Below, piece after piece: positions 57,375-64,000 of a stretch of DNA of 64,000 nucleotides (its first letter is position 1; each line of letters begins with the position of its first letter). The position numbers and the translations under genes were made by a program. This DNA is from Desulfosoma caldarium (lineage in GTDB: Bacteria > Desulfobacterota > Syntrophobacteria > Syntrophobacterales > DSM-9756), in NCBI RefSeq assembly GCF_003751385.1, contig NZ_RJVA01000012.1, forward strand, positions 248,001 through 312,000, written 5' to 3'. Below the pieces are notes generated by a model, which did not search any database, was not told the origin of the DNA, and saw only the letters and a list, made by a program, of their open reading frames with translations.

Positions 57375-58445
57375 ATGGAATTCATTCGACCGGACATCAA
57401 CATCAATTTTGTAGGCATGCGAATGAAGGCTATGATTTTTTCCGGCCTTCTGATCTTTTTGGGACTGGCCGCCATTGTGGCGCGTGGCGGGTTGAATATG
57501 GGGGTTGATTTTGCGGGAGGCACCCTTATTCAAGTTAAGTTCTCGGAAAGGACGACACCGAATGCCATACGAGACGCCCTGAAGGATTTGGGCATCGGCA
57601 AAAGCGCCATTCAGCGGGTAGGGACGGCAACCGACAACGAATTCATCATTCGCTCGGATATCAGTGAAGAAAAGGCTAAAAGGGTCAGTGACGACGTCCA
57701 AAGCCGCCTGGACCAAGTCTTTGGCCCGGGCAAGGCGACCATTTTACGGGTGGAAATGGTGGGCCCCAAAGTGGGACAGGACCTGCGGCAGAAGGCTTTG
57801 CTCGCCATCTATTATGCCTTGCTCTTTATTGCCCTCTACATTTCCGGCCGTTTTGAATTGAAATGGGGCACCAGCGGGGTCATGGCCGCGGTCTTGCTGC
57901 TCGGGGTCAATCTTCTGGGACTGACGGGTCTGTCCATGACATATTTGATCATCGGTGCCCTGATGATTACCTTGGTGCTCTGCTGGGTCCTCAAGCTTTC
58001 GTATGCCTTGGGCGCGCTGGTTGCTCTGATTCACGATGTGTTCATTACCGTGGGCGTTTTTGCCCTGCTCAACAAGGAATTTGACCTCACCATTGTGGCT
58101 GCCCTTCTGACCATCGTGGGCTATTCCTTGAATGACACGATTATCGTCTACGACCGCATTCGGGAAAATCGTCGAGCATCCCGAAAGGTTGACTTCAAAG
58201 CGTTAGTCAATCGCAGCATCAACCAAACCCTCAGCCGCACACTGCTCACTTCCAGCACCACGCTTTTCGTGGTCTTTTTCCTTTTTGTTCTCGGCGGAAA
58301 CGTCATTCATGATTTTGCTTTTGCCTTACTGATCGGTATTCTGATCGGCACCTACTCATCCATCTTTGTCGCAAGCCCTCTGCTGATTCTCTATCAGGAC
58401 ATGTCAGGATCGGGCCGAAAAACTTCAGTTCACCGGCCCGCGTGA
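57375..58445 (+). CDS. secF: Protein translocase subunit SecF
   Basis: 356 residues: first helix at about 17-38, MGVDFAGGTLIQVKFSE at about 40, a periplasmic P4 domain and five C-terminal helices with VALIHDVFITVGVFALLNKEFDLTIVAALLTIVGYSLNDTIIVYDRIRE, partly seen as SLNDTIIVYDRIREN, and SRTLLTSSTTLFVVFFLFVLGG. Partner of SecD, 18 bases downstream of it. It is the last gene of the run; a perfect 14-base inverted repeat follows. Confidence 0.97.
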   Translation: MEFIRPDININFVGMRMKAMIFSGLLIFLGLAAIVARGGLNMGVDFAGGTLIQVKFSERTTPNAIRDALKDLGIGKSAIQRVGTATDNEFIIRSDISEEKAKRVSDDVQSRLDQVFGPGKATILRVEMVGPKVGQDLRQKALLAIYYALLFIALYISGRFELKWGTSGVMAAVLLLGVNLLGLTGLSMTYLIIGALMITLVLCWVLKLSYALGALVALIHDVFITVGVFALLNKEFDLTIVAALLTIVGYSLNDTIIVYDRIRENRRASRKVDFKALVNRSINQTLSRTLLTSSTTLFVVFFLFVLGGNVIHDFAFALLIGILIGTYSSIFVASPLLILYQDMSGSGRKTSVHRPA

Positions 58446-58509
58446 CGGGCAGCTCGGTTGTCTTCTGGCCATTTCGTGGCATTTTTTGCAAGGTCGCACC
58501 GGTGTGCGA

Positions 58510-58548
58510 ACCATGGCCGTTGAGCTCCTCGTCATCAACGGCCATGGT
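58510..58548. terminator. Perfect 14-base inverted repeat between convergent secF and amtB
   Basis: ACCATGGCCGTTGA (58510-58523) and TCAACGGCCATGGT (58535-58548) are exact reverse complements around an 11-base loop. The position between convergent stop codons (58445 and 58564) suggests a bidirectional terminator. It lacks a T-tract on either strand. Confidence 0.6.
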
Positions 58549-58563
58549 CATTTGACAGGGCGA

Positions 58564-59949
58564 TCAGCCCTTGGCATGAACCGGCGTGGACGCTGGGGCG
58601 TAGACCGTGCCGCCTGGGGCGCCTTTGGGCATGAAGCCCGCCGAAATGCCGGTCGCCAAGGCGAAATCAGGATAGGCGCTTTCCCCGTGTTCACCCACAT
58701 CCAAACCGTCCATTTCCTCTTCGGGGCTTACGCGCAGACCCACCGTGGCACGGATCATTTGAAAAGTGAGGTAAGCCGTGGGAAAGGTCCACAAAAAGGC
58801 GCTCGCTGCTCCCAGAGCCTGCACTCCCAACTGCCCCAACGAAAATCCTTCGATATGGAAAATGGCCGCGGCCATAGTTCCCCACACGCCGCACACACCG
58901 TGAACTGAAATGGCGCCCACTGGGTCATCGATGCGAATTCTATCGAAGAACAAAACGGAGACAACCACCAGTATACCCGCAATCAAGCCGATCAACACGG
59001 CGCTGGCCGGATTCACGTTGTTGCACGCGGCCGTGATGCCCACGAGGCCCGCCAGGGCGCCGTTCAGGGTCATGGTGAGGTCGGGCTTTTTGGCGATGGA
59101 CCAGATAGTGAGGAGCGCACCCACCACGCCGGCAGCTGCGGCCAAATTGGTGTTGGCGAAGATCCACGCGACGTCTGGGATGCCCGCAGTGGTGGATCCG
59201 GGATTGAAACCGAACCAGCCAATCCACAGGATGAAGACCCCCAGAGTGGCCAGAGGAAGATTGTGGCCGGGAATGGCTCGAGGGCGTCCCTGCGCGTCGT
59301 ACTTGCCGATGCGCGGCCCGATTGCCAGGGTGCCGGCCAAGGCCGCCCAGCCACCCACGGAATGGACCACGGTGGATCCGGCAAAATCGATGAAGCCCAG
59401 ATTCTCCAACCAGCCTTTGCCGTTTAAAAGGCCTCCCCATGCCCAGCTTCCAAAGATGGGATAGATAAAGGCACTGATGACGAAAGAGTAGATCAGGTAA
59501 GCGACAAATTTGGTGCGCTCCGCCATGGCTCCCGAGACGATGGTGGCTGATGTCGCGCAAAAGACCACCTGGAACATCCAAAACGCCAGCACCCAAGGAT
59601 CACCGCCCGGGCTGTAATCGGAAAGGAAGAAGCCGGAGGTGCCGATCCAGCCGCCCAGACTGCGTCCAAACATGAGGCCAAAGCCGACGGCCCAAAAGCC
59701 CAGGGTGCCAAGGGCAAAATCCATAAGGTTTTTCATCATGATGTTCACTGAGTTCTTGGCCCGCGTAAAGCCCGCTTCCACCAGCGCAAAGCCCGCTTGC
59801 ATAAAAAAGACCAGGGTCGCGGCTATTAAGGTCCACACGTAGTTCAAATGGGTCTGCACATCGGCGGCCGTGGGCTCATCGGCCAGAACGGGTTCGACCG
59901 TGACTGAGGCGACAAGCCATACGGCAAAAAATAAAGCTTTGATCAACAT
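58564..59949 (-). CDS. amtB: Ammonium transporter AmtB
   Basis: The ATG at 59949 has AAGGAGA upstream and opens a signal-like hydrophobic segment (LIKALFFAVWLVASVTVEPVLA), giving 461 residues. Eleven helices follow, with AALVFFMQAGFALVEAGFTRAKN-like signature TLVFFMQAGFALVEAG, STVVHSVGGWAALAGT (first pore His), WFGFNPGS and SVHGVCGVWGTMAAAIF (second pore His). It conducts ammonia across the inner membrane. It lies downstream of glnK, whose product binds and blocks AmtB when nitrogen is ample. The C-terminal tail is longer and Ala/Gly/Pro-rich. Confidence 0.96.
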   Translation of the reverse strand: MLIKALFFAVWLVASVTVEPVLADEPTAADVQTHLNYVWTLIAATLVFFMQAGFALVEAGFTRAKNSVNIMMKNLMDFALGTLGFWAVGFGLMFGRSLGGWIGTSGFFLSDYSPGGDPWVLAFWMFQVVFCATSATIVSGAMAERTKFVAYLIYSFVISAFIYPIFGSWAWGGLLNGKGWLENLGFIDFAGSTVVHSVGGWAALAGTLAIGPRIGKYDAQGRPRAIPGHNLPLATLGVFILWIGWFGFNPGSTTAGIPDVAWIFANTNLAAAAGVVGALLTIWSIAKKPDLTMTLNGALAGLVGITAACNNVNPASAVLIGLIAGILVVVSVLFFDRIRIDDPVGAISVHGVCGVWGTMAAAIFHIEGFSLGQLGVQALGAASAFLWTFPTAYLTFQMIRATVGLRVSPEEEMDGLDVGEHGESAYPDFALATGISAGFMPKGAPGGTVYAPASTPVHAKG

Positions 59950-59990
59950 GGTGTTCTCCTTCAGCAATGAAAGACGCTCTGCCCAAACCA

Positions 59991-60368
<378 letters not shown>

Positions 60369-60372
60369 TCAG

Positions 60373-60388
60373 GGCAAAACCCTTGCCA
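60373..60388 (-). promoter_or_regulatory. Sigma-54 promoter of glnK-amtB
   Basis: The minus strand reads TGGCAAGGGTTTTGCC, a match to TGGCAC-N5-TTGCW with GG-N10-GC spacing, 43 bases upstream of the glnK ATG. Sigma-54 with NtrC-type activation is the usual control for this gene pair. An NtrC site is not obvious. Confidence 0.75.
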
Positions 60389-60794
60389 TGATCGCCAAGA
60401 TTCTCGTAAGCTATCGAAGTTACATACTAAGAAGGGATCGTCGTGTGATTTTAATTTCCACTGATTGGATGAAAGTGAAACAAAATTGTTCTTCGTCACG
60501 GGACGGTGCACTTTTTTGTGCGAGCACTCCGTTCTGAAAATCGAAGGTCAAGGTATCGTGACCCTGGACTGGACCAGCCATAAGCAGTCGATTTGGTCAG
60601 CAAAAGGGGGTGTGTGATGGAAGAAAGAGCGGTTAAGCCAGTTCGAGGTCACCATAATTCGCACTTGGGGGAGGGTAAAAAGACAATCCCGTAGCGAAAC
60701 GATTTAATACGGCGGATTGTTATTGAAGAGTTCGCAGCTTTGGTGGGGGAAATTCGAGAGGGAAAGTGGGGATACCCACTTCCCTCGGAGTTTC
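60389..60794 (+). other. Region between glnK and tRNA-Leu with IS3-like fossil leader, copy 4
   Basis: No gene. At about 60550-60655, CTGGACTGGACCAGCC, GATTTGGTCAGCAAAAGGGGG and GTGTGTGATGGAAGAA match the leader of the IS3-like fossils at 9.36, 19.2 and 30.5 kb, but no OrfA coding part follows. A hairpin GAGGGAAAGTGGG / CCCACTTCCCTC at about 60757-60786 lies directly 3' of the tRNA (minus strand) and may terminate or process it. Confidence 0.45.
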
Positions 60795-60882
60795 TGGTGC
60801 CGGAGGAGAGACTCGAACTCTCACGGGCGCGAGGCCCACTGGATTTTGAGTCCAGCGCGTCTACCAGTTTCACCACTCCGGC
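60795..60882 (-). tRNA. tRNA-Leu (anticodon CAA)
   Basis: 88 bases on the minus strand including an encoded CCA. The acceptor stem is GCCGGAG/CTCCGGC and the D-loop contains TGGTAGACGCG. The anticodon stem-loop CTGGA-CTCAAAA-TCCAG places CAA at 34-36. A long variable arm typical of leucine tRNAs (GGGCCTCGCGCCC) and the T-arm GAGAGTTCGAGTCTCTC complete the fold. It reads UUG codons. Confidence 0.96.
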
Positions 60883-61097
60883 GAGGCGACAGCATATTAA
60901 GAAATGGAGCCTGATGCTGTCAAGGAAAAGTCCCGGGGCCGTGATCCGGTCGGCGTCCATGAGGTGGAGAACAGAGTTGAGAGAAAGGGAAATGGAGGAT
61001 CTCCGCGAGCCGACAAGAAGCTTTGCGCCGTGCGGCGCTTTCACAAAACGAGCCCAAAAAGGACCTATAATAGGGTCGGTGGGGGATAGGTACCGGG

Positions 61098-61586
61098 TCA
61101 AGACCCGATGTTGTACTTTTTCCGAAGTCGGTCCATTTCTCGAGCTTCTTCTTTTGCCTTGATTCGCTCGCGCTTGTCGTATTCTTTCTTGCCGCGAGCC
61201 AAAGCTATTTCCACTTTGGCCTTTCCCTTGGAAAAATAGACCTTTAGGGGCACGAGGGTGAGCCCCTTTTCCTGAGTCTTGCCGGCAAGGCGGCGAATTT
61301 CACGGCGGTGCAAAAGAAGCTTTCGCGTTCTTTCGGGCTCATGGTTGTTGTAGGAGGCGTGAGGGTATGGGCTGATGTGAAAATCATGAAGCCAGATCTC
61401 GCCTCCCTTGATACGAGCGTAGCTATCCTTGAGATTAGCTCGGCCTTCGCGTAGCGATTTGACTTCGGTACCCGTGAGCACCATACCGGCTTCCAGGCTT
61501 TCGATGATTTCATAATCATGGAAAGCTTTCTTGTTTTGGCAAACGATTTTGATGCCGCTCTTGGAGGCATTTAATGCCTTTTTCAT
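61098..61586 (-). CDS. smpB: SsrA-binding protein SmpB
   Basis: The ATG at 61586 has AAGGT six bases upstream; a TTG two codons earlier is possible. The 162-residue product shows [35 protein letters not shown], partly as [24 protein letters not shown], then [31 protein letters not shown] and the basic tail [18 protein letters not shown]. SmpB brings tmRNA to stalled ribosomes. No ssrA gene is visible nearby. It lies 24 bases after ptsI on the same strand. Confidence 0.97.
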   Translation of the reverse strand: MKKALNASKSGIKIVCQNKKAFHDYEIIESLEAGMVLTGTEVKSLREGRANLKDSYARIKGGEIWLHDFHISPYPHASYNNHEPERTRKLLLHRREIRRLAGKTQEKGLTLVPLKVYFSKGKAKVEIALARGKKEYDKRERIKAKEEAREMDRLRKKYNIGS

Positions 61587-61609
61587 GACCAAACCTTGTA
61601 TGCCGCTCC

Positions 61610-63421
61610 TCAGGCAGCCCGCGAATTGGGCCTCACAGCCTGAGGATCAAAGAACTTGAACTCTTCTGGGAAAACCCTCAGCACCAACTCCTGCAATGTG
61701 TCTCGAATATGGCCGGCCGTGGTAAGGGTCAAAGTCTGTTGCACGAACCGACGGCATTCTTCCAGGGTGGATCGTCGCACCAGGTTCTTGACGCGAGGAA
61801 TGGCCTGAGGATTCATGCTGAGGCTATCCAGTTCAAGCCCCAAAAGTAGAGGAATGTACAGGGGTTCTCCCGCCATTTCACCACAAATGGTGACGGGGAT
61901 GCCAGCATCATGAGCGGTGCTCACCACGTGCCGAATGAGCCGCAGCACCGCCGGATGCAGCGGGTCATAAAGGTGGGCTACGTGCGGATTGACGCGGTCG
62001 ATGCCCAGAGTATACTGAATGAGGTCGTTGGTGCCGATGCTGAAAAAGTCCACTTCTTGAGCCAGATCATCGGCCACCGCCACGGCGGATGGCACCTCGA
62101 TCATCACCCCAAGGGCCATGGCCTCGTCAAAGGCCTTGCCTTCCCGGCGCAATTCCTTCTTGGCATCCTCTAAGACGGCCTTAGCCTGAAGCAGCTCACC
62201 CATGCCTGAAACCAGAGGAAACATGAGGCGAATATTTCGCGAAACGGCTCCAGCCCTCAGAATGGCTCGAAGCTGTGTCTTAAAGAATTCCCTATGCTGC
62301 AGGCACAAGCGAATGCCTCGAAGGCCCAACGCGGGGTTTTCCTGTTCAATGGGCGGCATCCACGCGCCCAGTTTTTCCGCCCCCAAGTCCAAGCTGCGAA
62401 TTGTCACAAAAGCCGGGGCCATGAGTTCGGCCAGTTCCTTGTATTCCAAAAAGAGCTCTTCCTCTTCCGGCGGACGTTCCCGATTCAAGTAGGCGAATTC
62501 CGTGCGATAAAGGCCAATCCCCTCGGCGCCGTGATCCTTGGCGGACACCACTTCTTCCACCAGTTCGATATTCGCTTCCACGCGAATCTTTCGGCCGTCC
62601 AAGGTCACCGCGGGCAAATGGGCCTTGCGGGTAATATTCTTGAGGTACGTTTCTAGGGCATCTTGGAGTTCGTAATAAAAAGCGATTTGCTGATCGGTGG
62701 GGTGAACGATGATGCGTCCGCTGGCACCGTCAACAATGACGAGATCGCCCGTGCCGATGGTCCTGGTGGCTTTTTCCGCGCCCACAACGGCCGGAATGCC
62801 CAGGGCTCGCGCAATGATGGCCGTATGCGACGTGCGGCCCCCGGTATCCGTGATAAATCCCAAAGTCTTTTCCAGCTGAATGCGGATGGCGTCTGCCGGC
62901 GAAATGTCCCGGGCCACGATCACCACACGCTCTCGAATGTCATCAAAACCGCTGGATTTTTGGCCCGCCAGGTGACGCAGTACGCGGTCTCCCAGGCTCT
63001 TCACATCGGCCACACGACCTTTCAAATAATCGTCGTCCATGGCCGCAAAGAGGTCGGAAATTTTTCTTATGGAGCGCTTCAAAGCCAGCATGGCATTGAG
63101 GCGTTCCTTACGGATAGTTTCTAGGGTCTGGTTGTAAAAGAAAGGGTCCCGCAAAATGAGTTGATGCGCATCCAAGATGTGGGCGTGCTCCTTTAATTCG
63201 CCGTGAATGGATTGCTTTGTCTTTTCAAGGTCCTGTTCCACCTTGGCGACGGCCTCTTGAAACAAAAGGCATTCCTGCTCCACGTCTTCGTCGCCGGTGA
63301 GGGTATAAAGGGGAAGGGAAATGTGGTTTTCTTCGGCAAGGAACGCCTTGCCGATGGCAATTCCCTGACTTACCCCAAATCCCCTTAAATGGATGGGTTC
63401 TTTGTCCATGCTTATGCCCAA
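61610..63421 (-). CDS. ptsI: Phosphoenolpyruvate-protein phosphotransferase (PTS enzyme I)
   Basis: 603 residues. The phosphorylated His199 lies in [23 protein letters not shown]. The TIM-barrel part has [70 protein letters not shown] and [11 protein letters not shown] with the catalytic Cys at about 512. It transfers phosphate from PEP to HPr in the cytosol. HPr is encoded 140 bases upstream on the same strand. In deltaproteobacteria such a pair usually serves mannose-type permeases or regulation. Confidence 0.97.
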   Translation of the reverse strand: MGISMDKEPIHLRGFGVSQGIAIGKAFLAEENHISLPLYTLTGDEDVEQECLLFQEAVAKVEQDLEKTKQSIHGELKEHAHILDAHQLILRDPFFYNQTLETIRKERLNAMLALKRSIRKISDLFAAMDDDYLKGRVADVKSLGDRVLRHLAGQKSSGFDDIRERVVIVARDISPADAIRIQLEKTLGFITDTGGRTSHTAIIARALGIPAVVGAEKATRTIGTGDLVIVDGASGRIIVHPTDQQIAFYYELQDALETYLKNITRKAHLPAVTLDGRKIRVEANIELVEEVVSAKDHGAEGIGLYRTEFAYLNRERPPEEEELFLEYKELAELMAPAFVTIRSLDLGAEKLGAWMPPIEQENPALGLRGIRLCLQHREFFKTQLRAILRAGAVSRNIRLMFPLVSGMGELLQAKAVLEDAKKELRREGKAFDEAMALGVMIEVPSAVAVADDLAQEVDFFSIGTNDLIQYTLGIDRVNPHVAHLYDPLHPAVLRLIRHVVSTAHDAGIPVTICGEMAGEPLYIPLLLGLELDSLSMNPQAIPRVKNLVRRSTLEECRRFVQQTLTLTTAGHIRDTLQELVLRVFPEEFKFFDPQAVRPNSRAA

Positions 63422-63561
63422 ATCCTCACAAGCTCTTCCCCTGAGTTCCCGCGCACAAGAAAAAACCGAGTGGACCGCTGGGGCTTTTTAAGTGCGCCCC
63501 GGCCTTCGGTCATCTCGGTCAAACTCATGGGTGGGCCGTCCCGTGGGGATCAATTGAAGTG

Positions 63562-63855
63562 CTAGGTTTCCCCAAAATGACACTGGAACAAATGCGCGAG
63601 CGCTCGAAGGGCCTCTTCGGCGTCGTCGCCTCGACAAATGATCTTGACCCTGGTCCCTCTTGGGCATTCCAAACTCAGAATGTCAAGAATACTCTTGCCA
63701 TTCACGGCCGTATGATCCTTCACGATCAAGACGTCGGCTTGGAACTGGGTGGTCACCCTTACAATCTTGGCTGCAACCCGCGCATGAAAACCCAATCGGT
63801 TGGGAACGATGAAATCCTGTTCGACTTCGGCCACCGAATTCCAAAGCGCCTCCAT
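63562..63855 (-). CDS. ptsH: HPr family phosphocarrier protein
   Basis: 97 residues with an N-terminal extension of about 10. His24 in NRLGFHARVAAKIV is the phosphorylated histidine. The usual Pro two residues after it (GLHARPA) is Val here. VNGKSILDILSL carries Ser55, the site used by HPr kinase. It relays phosphate from enzyme I to EIIA proteins. It lies upstream of ptsI on the same strand, and a further gene ends 37 bases before it. Confidence 0.93.
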   Translation of the reverse strand: MEALWNSVAEVEQDFIVPNRLGFHARVAAKIVRVTTQFQADVLIVKDHTAVNGKSILDILSLECPRGTRVKIICRGDDAEEALRALAHLFQCHFGET

Positions 63856-63892
63856 GTGTTGCCGTGAATTGTCTTGAAACTACGAGTGCTTC

Positions 63893-64000
63893 TTAGCACA
63901 AAGGCTTGACCGCGTCAACGGTGACGCCGCCTTCGGCCGTAAGCGCTATCACATCTCGAGCGATCACGGAGGCCGCTCCGGCCTGATTGCACACGCTGAG
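63893..64000 (-). CDS. C-terminal end of an unidentified gene (5' end outside window)
   Basis: The minus frame is open from the right edge to a TAA at 63893-63895 and reads LSVCNQAGAASVIARDVIAL then TAEGGVTVDAVKPLC. It is on the same strand as ptsH and 37 bases ahead of it, so probably in the same operon. From position it could be a PTS component, but 35 residues do not allow me to name it. Confidence 0.5.
   Translation of the reverse strand, partial: LSVCNQAGAASVIARDVIALTAEGGVTVDAVKPLC

Overview
The window looks like a chromosomal segment of an anaerobic deltaproteobacterium (Desulfobacterota), probably related to Syntrophobacteraceae. This is an inference from gene content: a Re-citrate synthase-type enzyme, a conserved queA-tgt-yajC-secD-secF block, PTS EI/HPr beside smpB, a periplasmic sulfur-handling rhodanese operon and a PEP-CTERM protein. 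No rRNA gene or marker settles it.

Left end (1-8.7 kb): a minus-strand defence operon that I read as BREX type 3. The order in transcription is brxF (small P-loop ATPase), brxC (large P-loop ATPase), an AlbA_2/HATPase/winged-helix gene not in the canonical set, then the two-DPP-motif adenine methyltransferase pglX, which runs off the left edge. Short GACTGAG-type repeat inserts lie in frame inside these genes.

8.7-20.3 kb: a gene-poor accessory region full of fossils. It holds a decayed integron integrase C-terminus followed by one AT-rich methyltransferase gene flanked by attC-like palindromes (a relic integron), a heavy-metal P-type ATPase, a YnfA-like membrane protein, an RND efflux remnant, a CorA transporter, a PEP-CTERM protein, degraded IS3-like and DUF4338 (DruA-like) transposase fragments, and REP-like palindromes.

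20.3-25 kb: a three-gene sulfur operon. An exported persulfide-dioxygenase-like metallo-beta-lactamase protein carries three rhodanese domains. A YedE half-transporter follows, then a second YedE half fused to three more rhodanese domains. Each multidomain protein keeps only one rhodanese with a catalytic cysteine.

25-37.5 kb: a second accessory region with lipocalin Blc, an OprB-like porin, an ADP-ribosylglycohydrolase, an OmpA-family protein and an AtoE-type fatty-acid transporter, separated by decayed transposons (two mosaic IS1380-like copies, a third relative, one IS481-like, one IS3-like).

37.5-64 kb: dense core genome. hisS-aspS-Re-citrate synthase (with a C-terminal Cache domain)-rlpA-hisD, a zinc-ribbon/pseudo-receiver pair, an M20 dipeptidase, a FemAB-like acyltransferase, argS-SPOR protein, alr, then DUF2065-queA-tgt-yajC-secD-secF, glnK-amtB behind a sigma-54 promoter, tRNA-Leu(CAA), and smpB-ptsI-ptsH.
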